From JAGQWW01 sp041392845 (GTDB taxonomy: Bacteria; Bacteroidota; Bacteroidia; Chitinophagales; Saprospiraceae), in NCBI GenBank assembly GCA_041392845.1, contig JAWKLG010000017.1, positions 1 through 64,000 of the forward strand: 64,000 nt of DNA, given 5' to 3'. Under the pieces are notes generated by a model. The model saw only the letters and a program-made list of their open reading frames with translations. It was not told the DNA's origin and did no database searches. Positions 21,533-31,945 of the stretch are shown one piece after another (positions within the stretch are counted from its first letter, which is position 1; the number at the start of each line of letters is the position of its first letter). Both the position numbers and the translations under genes were made by a program.

Positions 21533-23401
21533 ATGGCTGGAATCATTCAGCTACTACCGGATTCCATCGCGAACCAAATTGCTGCCGGAGAGGTAATTCA
21601 AAGACCTGCTTCTGTAATCAAAGAATTACTTGAAAATGCCATTGACGCAGGTTCAGATCACATCCAGGTGATTTTGAAAGATGCCGGCAAAACCCTAATC
21701 CAAGTTATAGATAATGGAAAAGGCATGGCTGATACCGATGCAAGAATGGCTTTTGAGCGTCATGCAACTTCCAAGATTAAGTCCTCGGACGATTTATTTC
21801 ATATAAAAACTATGGGTTTCCGAGGCGAAGCATTGGCTTCAATTGCAGCTATTGCACAGGTAGAACTTCGAACCCGGACTGAAGAAGATGAATTAGGAAC
21901 CAAGCTAGTCATCGAAGCTTCTACCGTAAAAGCTCAGGAAGTATGTCAAAATCCTGTAGGGAGCAATTTTCAGGTTAAGAATTTATTTTACAATGTCCCT
22001 GCACGCAGAAATTTTCTTAAGTCCGATAGTGTAGAAATGAAACACATCCTGGACGAATTTCAGCGCATAGCTATCGCCAATCCGGGTGTATTTTTCTCCC
22101 TACATCACAATCAGAATGAATTATTCCACTTACATCCTGGAAATTTAAGGCAGCGACTGGTGAGTGTATTTGGAAATGCTTCCAACAAAAAGCTGGTTCC
22201 CATTGCTGAAGAGACAGATGTGGTTCAATTGAAAGGATTTGTCGGCAAACCGGAATTTGCAAGAAAGACAAGAGGGGATCAATATTTCTTTGTCAATAAC
22301 CGCTTCATTAAAAGTGGTTATCTGCATCATGCAGTTATTTCTGCATATGAAGATATTCTTCAGGATGACACCTATCCGTTTTATGTGATATTTATTGACA
22401 TCGATCCTTCTCGAATTGATATCAATGTGCATCCGACCAAGCAGGAAATTAAATTTGACGATGAAAGATTGATATATCAGTATTTGCGGGTGGCAGTACG
22501 CCATGCATTGGGGCAATATGCAGTAATTCCTACACTGGATTTTGAAGCCGAGACAGGACTTTTACAATATCAAACAGCTGCATCTGCTCCTAAAAAAGAA
22601 TCTTCAGGTAATTACAGTAGTGGAAATTCAGGAGGAAGTGGCAACTGGAATATCGATCGAAGCCAGGCCGGAAATCCTAATTTGTCTCAAAGTAGTCAAT
22701 TGGAACATTGGCAAAGTCTTTATCAGGGCTTGGAGAATGGCAACAATGAAGATGGTGATGGTGAATCTATAACGCTGAAAAGTTCTGCTACTGAAAACTC
22801 AGATTCGGATAGTTTGGACAGCCTTTTTAGCAACGAGAAAAAGGTTCCTTTCCAAATTCACAATATGTATATCGTGAGCCACATCAAATCAGGATTTTTG
22901 CTGATTGATCAGCAGGCTGCTCATGAGAGAATTTTATTTGAAAGGTATTATGACCTTTTAAAAGACAATAAAGCATCCACCCAACAGGAACTGTTCCCCA
23001 GAACTGTAAAATTGGCTACCAGTGATGCTGAAATTTTGAAAGGTATTTTGGAAGATGTCAATCAAATGGGTTTCGACATTCAGGATTTTGGTGCGGATAC
23101 ATTTGTAATTCATGGGATTCCTTCTGAGATATATGGAAAACCGGATGCAGAGCGAATGCTTGAACAACTCATTGAGCAATTCAAATCGAACCTTGATTTA
23201 AAACTGGACATTACAGAAAACCTGGCGAGATCTTTAGCTAGGAGTTCTGCTATTAAAAGAGGCAAGTCATTGACTGTTCCGGAAATGCAGGAATTGATTG
23301 ACCGTCTTTTTGCCTGCGAATTGCCCTACAAAAGTCCTTCAGGTCGAAATTGTTTTATCACTTATGACCTGGAAGAATTGAACAAAAAGTTCGAAGGTTA
23401 A
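21533..23401 (+). CDS. mutL: DNA mismatch repair protein MutL
   Basis: The 622-residue protein couples MutS mismatch recognition to strand incision. The N-terminal GHKL ATPase is complete: LLENAIDAG (motif I), DNGKGM (motif II), GFRGEAL and GTKL (motif III). A Ser/Gly/Asn-rich linker lies at about 355-430. The C-terminal domain has DQQAAHERILFE at about 459-470, which corresponds to the metal-binding DQHAx2Ex4E endonuclease motif with His replaced by Gln. A CELPYKSPSGR segment lies near the end. The enzyme is therefore probably of the nicking type, although the Gln should be checked. It stands upstream of a rhomboid gene in the same direction. Confidence 0.96.
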   Translation: MAGIIQLLPDSIANQIAAGEVIQRPASVIKELLENAIDAGSDHIQVILKDAGKTLIQVIDNGKGMADTDARMAFERHATSKIKSSDDLFHIKTMGFRGEALASIAAIAQVELRTRTEEDELGTKLVIEASTVKAQEVCQNPVGSNFQVKNLFYNVPARRNFLKSDSVEMKHILDEFQRIAIANPGVFFSLHHNQNELFHLHPGNLRQRLVSVFGNASNKKLVPIAEETDVVQLKGFVGKPEFARKTRGDQYFFVNNRFIKSGYLHHAVISAYEDILQDDTYPFYVIFIDIDPSRIDINVHPTKQEIKFDDERLIYQYLRVAVRHALGQYAVIPTLDFEAETGLLQYQTAASAPKKESSGNYSSGNSGGSGNWNIDRSQAGNPNLSQSSQLEHWQSLYQGLENGNNEDGDGESITLKSSATENSDSDSLDSLFSNEKKVPFQIHNMYIVSHIKSGFLLIDQQAAHERILFERYYDLLKDNKASTQQELFPRTVKLATSDAEILKGILEDVNQMGFDIQDFGADTFVIHGIPSEIYGKPDAERMLEQLIEQFKSNLDLKLDITENLARSLARSSAIKRGKSLTVPEMQELIDRLFACELPYKSPSGRNCFITYDLEELNKKFEG

Positions 23402-23435
23402 TTTTTAATAGGCCTTCAATTATTAATTGACCCAT

Positions 23436-24242
23436 ATGTTTCAGCTAACACCGGTAGTAAAAATACTACTGATCATTAATATTGGCTTTTATCTTGCCTC
23501 CCTTGCATTTGGAGCTCCGTTCAATGAAATGATGTCTCTTTATTATTTTGAATCGGAAAAGTTTCAGGTGCATCAGCTTCTAACCCATTTCTTCATGCAT
23601 GGAAGTTTTATTCATATTTTGTTTAATATGATTGGGTTGGTTTTATTTGGAAGTTATATTGAAAATTTTTGGGGCAAACAAAAGTTTATCATTTTATATT
23701 TCGTCTGCGCTTTTGGAGCGGCTGCAATTCATACCGGAGCTGATTATTACAAATTAAATCCTCAAATAGAAACCATTCAAAGTTTTCAAAGAGAGCCGGA
23801 TGCAAATACCTTTTCGAGATTTTTCACCTCTTCAAATGAGGAAATTTTATCTTCTGAAGGGCACCAGTTAGTTGGCGAGCTTGAAAGCGAATTGAGAAAT
23901 GGAATTAATCCCAAAGCTCAAGGTGAAGCCATTAATTTGATGAACCAAGTCATAAGATATCAATTGAATATTCCAATCGTAGGTGCCTCAGGTGCCATTT
24001 ATGGGATTTTTGTTGCCTTTGGAATCCTTTTCCCCAATATGTCTTTAATGTTTTTGTTTTTTCCGGTTCCTATCAAAGCAAAATATCTTATTCCTGCTCT
24101 ATTATGTTATGATGCAGTTTTCGGATTTAATCCAATGCCCGGCGACTTTACCGGCCATTTTGCACATTTAGGTGGAGCGGTTTTTGGAATTATCCTGACT
24201 CTATATTGGACAAGGAACAATAATAATTATCAAGTAAATTGA
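23436..24242 (+). CDS. Rhomboid-family intramembrane serine protease
   Basis: ATG at 23436 gives 268 residues; an upstream TTG is possible but adds only three residues. The catalytic Ser lies in GASGAIYG (about residue 184) and the His in GHFAHLGG (about 242). The HILFNMIG segment of the second transmembrane helix carries the usual His and Asn. Six membrane segments can be drawn. A soluble insertion of about 60 residues (about 108-170) between two helices is typical of Bacteroidetes rhomboids. Substrates are unknown. The stop codon lies 2 bases before the next start, indicating translational coupling. Confidence 0.92.
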   Translation: MFQLTPVVKILLIINIGFYLASLAFGAPFNEMMSLYYFESEKFQVHQLLTHFFMHGSFIHILFNMIGLVLFGSYIENFWGKQKFIILYFVCAFGAAAIHTGADYYKLNPQIETIQSFQREPDANTFSRFFTSSNEEILSSEGHQLVGELESELRNGINPKAQGEAINLMNQVIRYQLNIPIVGASGAIYGIFVAFGILFPNMSLMFLFFPVPIKAKYLIPALLCYDAVFGFNPMPGDFTGHFAHLGGAVFGIILTLYWTRNNNNYQVN

Positions 24243-24244
24243 TC

Positions 24245-25348
24245 ATGGAAAACATCATTCAACGATACGCAAAACTTTTAGTCCATTATTGTCTGGAAAT
24301 AAAGGATGGAGACAAGTTATATGTAACTTCCTCTACACTTGCAGAACCATTAATCAAAGAAGTTTATAGAGAAGCCTTGAAAGCAGGAGCTCTTGTTGAT
24401 ATGAATATGACCTTTAGTGATCAATATAAGATACTAATGGACAATGCTGTTTCTGACCAGCAGCTTGGCCATATATCACCGGTTTATGTTCAAGCCATGG
24501 AATCTTATGATGCCTATTTGGCTATCAGGGCACCGTTCAACCTAAGAGAGGACCAAAATGTAGATGGAGATAAGACTTCCATTCGCCAACAAGCATTAAG
24601 ACCTGTTTTAAAAAACTATTTTGAAAGGACTGCAACAAGGGAGCTTAAAAGGAATCTTTGCCAATTTCCAACACAGGCAGCTGCTCAAGAAGCCGGAATG
24701 TCTTTGGAAGAATATGAAGCATTTGTTTATGGCGCTTGTAGGTTGTACGATGAAGATCCGATTAAAAGTTGGTTAAAAGTGAGGCATGATCAGCAACACA
24801 TCAGTGACCATTTAAACAAATGTGAGAAAGTAAGGTATAAAAGTTCTAACATTGATATAACATTCTCAACAAAAGGCCGTACATGGATTAATTCAGATGG
24901 ACAAACCAACATGCCATCAGGTGAAGTTTATACGTCACCCGTAGAAGATTCAGTGAATGGTGTGGTTCATTTTGACTACCCAAGTATTTACATGGGACAT
25001 GAAGTTGAAGGCGTGACGCTATGGGTAGAAAATGGTGAAGTTCAGAAATGGGAGGCCAAACGAGGACAGGATTTTCTGGATAGGATCTTTGCTATGGAGG
25101 GAACAAGAAGATTTGGTGAGGCTGCAATTGGAACAAATTTCAATATTGATCGTTTCACCAAAAATATCCTCTTTGACGAAAAGATAGGTGGTACCGTCCA
25201 TATGGCAATTGGTCAATCTTATTTACAGGCAGGAGGTAAAAATCAATCGTCAGTGCATTGGGACATGATAGCAGACATGACTAAAGATGGCCAAATATTT
25301 GCTGATGATGAGAAAATATATGAAATGGGCCGGTTTTTAATTGCATAA
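24245..25348 (+). CDS. M29-family aminopeptidase
   Basis: ATG at 24245 gives 367 residues (MENIIQRYAKLLVHYCLEIKDGDKL is a typical M29 start). The C-terminal half contains the metal-site segments of the AmpS/AmpT/PepS family: YMGHEVEGVTLWVENGEV, FGEAAIGTN, HMAIGQSY and HWDMI. The enzyme is a cytoplasmic metal-dependent exopeptidase that removes N-terminal residues from peptides. It is coupled to the rhomboid gene. No signal peptide is present. Confidence 0.9.
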   Translation: MENIIQRYAKLLVHYCLEIKDGDKLYVTSSTLAEPLIKEVYREALKAGALVDMNMTFSDQYKILMDNAVSDQQLGHISPVYVQAMESYDAYLAIRAPFNLREDQNVDGDKTSIRQQALRPVLKNYFERTATRELKRNLCQFPTQAAAQEAGMSLEEYEAFVYGACRLYDEDPIKSWLKVRHDQQHISDHLNKCEKVRYKSSNIDITFSTKGRTWINSDGQTNMPSGEVYTSPVEDSVNGVVHFDYPSIYMGHEVEGVTLWVENGEVQKWEAKRGQDFLDRIFAMEGTRRFGEAAIGTNFNIDRFTKNILFDEKIGGTVHMAIGQSYLQAGGKNQSSVHWDMIADMTKDGQIFADDEKIYEMGRFLIA

Positions 25349-25446
25349 CAGAATTTTATTATTTAAAAACGTTATAATTTCATAAATTGCCGGCTAAAAT
25401 AGGCGCTTAAAAACCAATTTTTACTAGAAAAAAACCAACAAACGAC

Positions 25447-26178
25447 GTGGGCAACAAAAGAAACTTATCGGTACTTGAAGTGAAGTATGGGAATCTGTAT
25501 GGAGGATTTCCAAATTTTTTCTCGGTTAGTGAAATCTCACTTTTAGTATTCGAACCTGACACCAAAAGAATTTTTATCGAAACCTGGATTAACCAGGCAG
25601 ACGTTGATTATGTAAGTGTAGTAGCCAAGACCGATGAATTAGGACATACGGTTGACAGGGTGAAAGAAGTAATCAACATGAGAACCGGTAGGAAAAAAGC
25701 TTTTGACGAAGAATACAAATTGGGTGAAGAGGATATCAAGAATTTGTTTTTCAAAGTTCGTCCGGCTCAAAAAGCTATCAAAGGTTTCCTTCTTAAGAAT
25801 TTCCGCAAATACAACGTAAATACCATTCTTACCTTCGACGGTAGGAGAGATATATTTTTGTGTGAAAAAGCAGGAGTTGATTTTAGAAGAACAAGAATCG
25901 TTGACTTGCAGCGTGAATTGAACTCTGAAACTAACTACCTTTTCTCTTTGAATAAATTATCTGTGGTAATTGATTTCCGTATGGAGAACTCTTACCTGCG
26001 TTCCAATAATCTGGAGTTCTGGTTGCACCCAATTGCTGCCAAACAGTTGTATCCGGGTAATGCCGCTTACGATGCTGCCAGATTGTTTATGGTAAACCAG
26101 GAATACCGTGAATTCCACGATGATTTCCTTGTTAAAGCTCAATTGTTGTTGAATAAGATTCAGGCAAAAAAGAGCTAA
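25447..26178 (+). CDS. Unknown protein with a degenerate DnaQ-like exonuclease fold
   Basis: The 243-residue product starts at GTG; no ATG lies in frame near the start. Its sequence follows the order of a DEDDh exonuclease. A strand (SVLEVKYGN) sits where DxE should lie, then EISLLVF in place of IIEIGAV. A middle segment LTFDGRRDIFLCEKAG matches the second Asp motif, and NAAYDAARLFMV resembles the HxALxDA motif. The first catalytic pair is missing and only the last Asp is well placed, so activity is doubtful. Homologues in Bacteroidetes are labelled hypothetical or exonuclease-like. The fold assignment is inference. Confidence 0.75.
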   Translation: MGNKRNLSVLEVKYGNLYGGFPNFFSVSEISLLVFEPDTKRIFIETWINQADVDYVSVVAKTDELGHTVDRVKEVINMRTGRKKAFDEEYKLGEEDIKNLFFKVRPAQKAIKGFLLKNFRKYNVNTILTFDGRRDIFLCEKAGVDFRRTRIVDLQRELNSETNYLFSLNKLSVVIDFRMENSYLRSNNLEFWLHPIAAKQLYPGNAAYDAARLFMVNQEYREFHDDFLVKAQLLLNKIQAKKS

Positions 26179-26204
26179 GAAGATATCATTTAGAATTTAA
26201 AAAA

Positions 26205-26233
26205 AGCCGTTCCAACTGGAGCGGCTTTTTTTT
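26205..26233 (+). terminator. Terminator after the exonuclease-like gene
   Basis: AGCCGTTCC and GGAGCGGCT form a 9-bp stem around AACT, followed by eight T. Confidence 0.93.
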
Positions 26234-26278
26234 GTTTTTTGTTACTACATACCTATTCTGATATTTCTTTAATATTTC

Positions 26279-26351
26279 ATTCGTCATTCGTCATTCGTCA
26301 TTCGTCATTCTTCACTCGTCACTCGTCACTCATAATTCGTCACTCGCCACT
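26279..26351. repeat. Heptamer array (ATTCGTC/ACTCGTC type)
   Basis: Ten units run with period 7: ATTCGTC four times, ATTCTTC, ACTCGTC twice, ACTCATA, ATTCGTC and ACTCGCC. The array lies between the terminators of two convergent genes and has no coding potential of its own. Confidence 0.9.
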
Positions 26352-26366
26352 TAATAATTCAGGCAT

Positions 26367-26404
26367 AAAAAAAGGCGCGAATGCTATTCATCCGCGCCTT
26401 TTTC
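26367..26404 (-). terminator. Terminator of the PKD adhesin gene
   Basis: On the minus strand GGCGCGGATG and CATTCGCGCC form a 10-bp stem with a G-U pair around AATAG, flanked by A- and T-runs. With these runs it could also act in the other direction. Confidence 0.9.
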
Positions 26405-26421
26405 ATTTGACATTTTTACTG

Positions 26422-29400
26422 CTATCTAAGCAGCGTAACATCCCCTTCAATTATCCTTTTTGTTCCATCAGACAATTGAAGTTCAATTTGATACATGTAA
26501 ACATCCGAGGGTTGGTCGACACCATCTTTGGTTCCATCCCACCCATTTACCGGGTCGTCATTATCATATACCAGCTTACCCCAGGTATTATAAATTCTCA
26601 TACTAAGGACTTCTGAGCCTGACAATCCGGAGACGGTAGTTACATTGAAAACCCTATTTTCTTCGAATTCGGCAGACCCCGGATAGAATACATTTGGAAT
26701 CCTGTAAACCAATAACAACCTAACGAACCTGGCAGAGTCACATCCTGCATCATCAGTCACATTTGCTACTACTACCAAACTATCGGCCGGAAGTTGTGTA
26801 AGAATTGGATTCAGAGGATCGTTCACATCGAGACTTCTATTTGGAGTCCACACGATGTTATAATTAGCTGCATTAGCCGGCAAACCAGGAATTGGAGTAC
26901 CGTTAAAATCCATTTCATCTTTTTCTGCAACAAGTACTACCAGACTATCCCCTTCTAATCCTATTCCATCAAGATACTCGACAGTAAAAGTGGTATCAAA
27001 ATCGCAATCTCCTGTTGAGAAATTTAACTTATAATCTGAATTTCTTGAAATGGCAGGGAAGGTATAAACGAGGTTCTGGCCTAAAGTATCTGGATCACTT
27101 CCAAGATTTCCGTCTGGATCAGTCCAGATAAATCTTTCACCAGGAATGTAATTATTTACAATAAAAATCACTTCATTATTACCACACACAGATCCAGGAG
27201 CCACTACCACCGGTATTTTCTGAGCTTCAATTGTTACTTCAGTCTCAATCGTCTTTGTACATCCTGTTTCAGTATCCTCCAATATTATTTCAACAGTATA
27301 GGTACCGGGTTGGGTGTAATTATGTTCAGCAAGGGTTTGGCCAGTACTAACAGTTGGAGAACCATCGCCAAAATTGAAATAAAAGAAATCGGCATCCGAA
27401 ATAGAATCAAGTGAAAAATTAACACTTTGGCCAATACAATAACTTAATGCAAGAGGAGACAACACACCATTTGGTTCAATTACTTCTACAAATGCTGTAT
27501 CAATTGCTCTACAATTAAGCCCCATGCCAACATAAGTCATTTCTACTGTTGCACCAAACAGTCCCCCCTGTGGATAAGTAAAAGTTGCAGGAGAGGTAGT
27601 TGAAGATTGCCCCATAAAGCCTGATATCAGAATAAAGGAACTTACATTGTTTTGATTATTGAGACTAAGCTCTACGGATTCTCCAGCACAAATCTGTGAG
27701 TTGGATAGCTCTAAATCACCTTCTGGACCAATAAAGGTAAAAACATCAGTAAATGTATCCCTACATCCAAAAGTTGTACTCGCAATACTGGTTACAGAGA
27801 ATGTTCCCTGGTTAAATGAATAAGTAAAGCCACTTCCAATTTCTGGGAAGTTTTTACCATCCGCTTGCCAACTATAACTTACTCCTGAGGTAAAATTATT
27901 GGTAGTAAAGTTAATATTTTGGTTGGCGCAATTGATAGAATCAAAGCTCACACCATTGGACTCTGCAAAGAAACTTGCATCCGGATAATCCTGGACGTCA
28001 ATAGATTTGGAATCAGTTCCTACACAGCCCGTTGCATCTTCAGTATAGGTCAAATTCAAGGTAAAAGTACCGGCTGTATTAAATTGCTGAGTACCACTAT
28101 TTGAGGTGGTAAGTGGTGTACCATTTAAACTCCAACTATAATTAAGGAAGGAACCGTAATCAGTAAAATCAGCTGCACTAAAGGTGATTTCTTCCCCTAC
28201 ACACAAATCTTGATCTGGTATCATAATTTCTGTGAACGGTTCGTAGACAAAAATCTCTTTAGTTATTTCACCCGGACAATTCTTATCGTTTTTAGCTGTC
28301 AAAGTTACCTGAAAAACACCACTCAATGGAGGAGTTGGGAAATTGTAAGTAGGATTCTGGTTTGTTGACATGCTACCATCTCCAAAACTCCACTCCCATT
28401 CTACAATATTTCCGGTTTCTAAACTTTGACTCAAATCTGTAAAACTTACCGGTGGAGTTTGACCGGAACATATAGTATCATCACTGATGGTAAAATCAGC
28501 AACTACTCTGAATATTGTAATGGTATCACTGATGGTATCCCTACAACCATTGATGTCTTCTACTACCAGTCGGGCCCACTGTTTACCCTCATTACCAAAT
28601 GAAAAATCAATAACAGAATCTTGAGTTGTGATTGGCCTGCTTTCAGAGGTAAACCAGGTATAACCTTTCCAACATTCAGCATTCACATCCGTAGACATGG
28701 TAGCGTCCAACATTAAAGGTGTTCCACTACATCCTTCTTCAGGCAATTCAAATTGCGCTTCGATTTGACGTATGTGAACCATGAAAGTATCTCTACTTTC
28801 TACACAAATATTTGTACTATTCTCTGCTTTTAAAATCACTTCATAATCTCCTGTTGCTGCATAAGTATGAGTTGGATTATTCATAAGGCTTGAATCCCCA
28901 TCTCCAAAATACCAAATGACATTGGTTGCATCTATACTGGAATCTACGAATGAAACTTGCATAGGACTTGCACAATCAATTGAATATGCATATCGGGCCT
29001 GTGGACCAGAAACATCGATGGTATGTGTCTGGGAATTGCTGGCAGGACAACCATTATAAATTACTTCAAGATTAATTTCTATTTGACCGGAAGCGTCTAC
29101 AAAAACAAGATTTGTATTAGGCTCACCAGGGCATTGCTCTAATCTAGCTCCGTCTGCTGTAAAATGCCAGGCATCAATTCTAGGATCTCCGGTAATATCA
29201 GAAACACGCAGCGTATCTCCCGTACAGATAGTATTTAAATCCATATTGAAGTCAGGATCTATAGGCACTCCCACTTCGATGGGAATTTCATAAGAAGTAT
29301 CTCTACAGCCACGTTCATTTACTACTATCAGGTAGGCTAGAAAATCTCCATCTTGATTGTAGGTATGTGTATGTGGCCCCTCATCTAAAAAAGTATTCTC

Positions 29401-30839
29401 AGTACCATCTCCCCAAACATAAGTCCATGATACAATATCGTCACAAGAAGTGCTTTGACTCGTAAATTCTACAGCTAAAGGGGCACAGCCCATAGTAGTA
29501 TCTGTTTCAAATAAGGCATTTGGAGGGCAAATAGTATCTCTCTTTTCAAAATAACCTTTACATCCTCTATCATTGTAAACTGTAAGGGTCGTCAATAAAA
29601 GCTGAAATCCGTTTTTACCATAAGTACTGGTATCCCTTGGGTGAGAATACATGCCTATGCGTTCATTGGACTCAGTGATATCAGGGAAAATCCATACAAA
29701 ACTATCCGGTTCGCTTGAAACTGGTGTAAAAGTAAATTCCTGCGGCAGGTTACACGAATAGCTGGGATCTGATGTAAAAGTTGCGTCAACCGCATCTACA
29801 TATATGGTTTTGCTGGTATCACTCAGACAGGTATTGGTAGGGTCTGCTACACTAAGTTGAATGGTTTGATTTCCTTCTGTATTGAATACAACAGACGGAT
29901 TGGTATCACCACTTTGTTCAGGATCTGCCCCGGTTCCGAAATTCCAAAGATAAATTCCTACCGAGCTGTTATTTTCAAATCTTACCCTTTCGCCTGCACA
30001 AACTGTATCCGGAACCATAAAGTCTGCGAAAGGAGGACCAATTGTAACCTGCGCTCTTATGGTATCGGAACACCCTAAAGAATTTGTAGCAACTAAAGAA
30101 ACTATGTAATTTCCATTGGCATTATAGGTAACTGAATCCGGATTTTCCTGATTAGAGGTTTTCTCCATTTCCAAAATCCCAATTGTAATTTAGGTTTGTA
30201 CCATTGGTATTATTGGTAAAAGTCACGGTAAAGGGAGCTTCACAGGCGGTGGGCGGAAAAGGATCTGTTGTAAATCTAGGGTTGGGTTGAGGGCTTGTTT
30301 CAATCAGGTCAACTCCTGCACAAATACATTACAATTTTCAAAACTGGACTCCAGTTCGAGTCCGACTGTAAAAGTATTTGGTTGATTGTAAGTATGACTG
30401 GTAATTGGATTGACGGTAAGATCGCTTGATCCGTCACCAAACGCCCAGCTATAGCCGGTAATATCAATTCCCGGATCAACATTTACACTACCCGTAAACT
30501 GCACATCTAAGGGAATACATCCTGAAGTTGGATCAGCAGCCAATGAAATGGTAGGTTTATTAAACACCCTGACTGTATCAGTAGCAAGAACAGGACCACC
30601 AGCTACCAATCGAAATTGGATAACATAAGTTCCTGATTTTGATAAATATAGGTAGGGGAAGGCTCCAAACTGGTATTCCCATCTCCCAAAGTCCAGAAAA
30701 AAGAAGTCGGATTACCACTTGCATTGAATTCTACTGTCAAAGGTGCACATCCGTTTTGCACGCTGGCCAGCTGCGCGGAAGCGTAGCTTGTAAAAAACAA
30801 TGACAATACTAGAAAAAGAGTTGACTTCAAAGAGTTCAT
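26422..30839 (-). pseudogene. Giant multi-PKD surface protein with type IX sorting domain, frameshifted near its N-terminus
   Basis: Joined across its frame breaks, this would be a protein of about 1,470 residues. It starts with signal peptide MNSLKSTLFLVLSLFFTSYASAQ at 30839. At least eight PKD-type modules follow (WAFGDGS, WSFGDGS, WYFGDGD, FNFGDGS and similar). It ends with a gliding-motility-associated C-terminal domain (NTWGKLVYDNDDPVNGWDG ... VTLLR), the type B type IX sorting signal. Such proteins are secreted and often attached to the surface as adhesins. The frame is broken in at least three places between 30150 and 30650: one A too few in CAAAATC near 30640, a shift near 30305, and one A too many in GAGAAAACC near 30170. 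The 1,250 residues after the last break are intact. Either these are sequencing errors or the gene is inactivated. Confidence 0.8.
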
Positions 30840-31067
30840 ACGCACGTTTTGATTTATTTTCAAGGCAAAATTCATTAAAATCTGCCAAGGGTTATGTCAT
30901 AATTTCCAATGGGTTTCAACCTATTTATGACCCAAAAAGAACAAATATACTATTTTGTAATAATTCCCATTTTTTAAGGAAAAGTTGCATTTCAAGGAAG
31001 GTATTTTTAAAAAACCATATACTTACTCCTGAAAATGACGTGGGCAAGCCCTACCCATTACAAATAT

Positions 31068-31099
31068 TTTGAAATCGACTGCCAAAATACGTATGTTTG
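31068..31099 (+). promoter_or_regulatory. Promoter of the pappalysin-like gene
   Basis: TTTG (31068-31071), 20 bases, TATGTTTG (31092-31099) is a full match to the Bacteroidetes promoter consensus. The ATG at 31124 follows about 24 bases after the -7 box. The gap 30840-31067 otherwise holds only AT-rich sequence and a lone TATATTTG on the minus strand at 30942-30949. Confidence 0.75.
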
Positions 31100-31123
31100 C
31101 GTACACCAAAAAAAGAAATATCA

Positions 31124-31945
31124 ATGAAAGCATTGCTGCCTACATTTTTAACTTTATGCTTGATGATTTCTGCGGCTGTTCTTCCTGCCCAAGTAAGAAA
31201 TTATACCACACAACAGGAAAACCTCGCTTGCATTAACAAGACTTTCTCAGTCGTGCTTCATATCGTTCGTGATACTTTTGGTGCTACAAACGTAAATACT
31301 GCTGATTTTTCAGACCGACTTGCAGAATTAAATACTGCTTTCGAACCAATTTGTGCTAAATTTCAGGTTTGTGAAACTCGCTTTATCGATAATTTTCAAT
31401 ATGATGATTTGGAAAACATCGATGAATGGAATGAGTTATTGGTAAAGGAACACCTTCCAAATCGCATCAATGTATTCCTTGTTTCAACTTCCAACCTCGA
31501 TTTACCTCAAGAGTGTGGTTATGCTACCATGAATGGTATTGCTGAGTTGGAAACAGGAGGAATCGTAATGGTTAAAGGTGGTTGTTTGAATCCAGGAAGT
31601 AAGGCCATTCAACATCTATTTGGTCATTATTTTGGACTGTTGCATACCTTTGAAGGCAACGGTACAGAACTGGTTAACGGCACAAATTGTGAAACCACTG
31701 GAGACCTGATCTGTGATACACCAGCAGATCCATACAATCCTATTGCCTCAAACATCGATTGGTTGGACAATATGAACCCTTGCCGCTTTATTTACGACGG
31801 AGTGGATGCAAATGATGAGTTTTATCGTCCTGATGTAGGAAACTACATGTCTTATTATGAAGACAACTGCCGTTGTGGATTTACACATGACCAATACGCA
31901 AAAATGGCGGAGAACTTTTTCAATTCTTCTCCTAAGATGTGGTAG
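31124..31945 (+). CDS. Secreted pappalysin-like (M43) protein without the catalytic glutamate
   Basis: ATG at 31124 gives 273 residues with signal peptide MKALLPTFLTLCLMISAAVLPAQ; a start upstream would lie inside the promoter. The rest follows the M43B pattern: a CGYATMNG strand, the zinc motif region, the LCDTPADP segment and a Met-turn NYMSYYEDNC. The zinc motif reads HLFGHYFGLLH, so the three His ligands of HExxHxxGxxH remain but the catalytic Glu is Leu. It is therefore probably a non-catalytic zinc-binding relative. No sorting domain is seen at the C-terminus. A heptamer array starts immediately after the stop. Confidence 0.85.
   Translation: MKALLPTFLTLCLMISAAVLPAQVRNYTTQQENLACINKTFSVVLHIVRDTFGATNVNTADFSDRLAELNTAFEPICAKFQVCETRFIDNFQYDDLENIDEWNELLVKEHLPNRINVFLVSTSNLDLPQECGYATMNGIAELETGGIVMVKGGCLNPGSKAIQHLFGHYFGLLHTFEGNGTELVNGTNCETTGDLICDTPADPYNPIASNIDWLDNMNPCRFIYDGVDANDEFYRPDVGNYMSYYEDNCRCGFTHDQYAKMAENFFNSSPKMW

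Noticed and set aside
21533..23401. MutL metal motif with Gln instead of His (DQQA)
   Set aside because: I recall this variant as common in Bacteroidetes MutL, so it is noted in the entry but not reported as unusual.
26279..26351. CRISPR-like array
   Set aside because: Units are 7 bases with no spacers and no cas genes in the window.
26239..26616. 125-codon open frame on the plus strand
   Set aside because: Its first part only translates the ATTCGTC array and the rest is antisense to the adhesin C-terminus.
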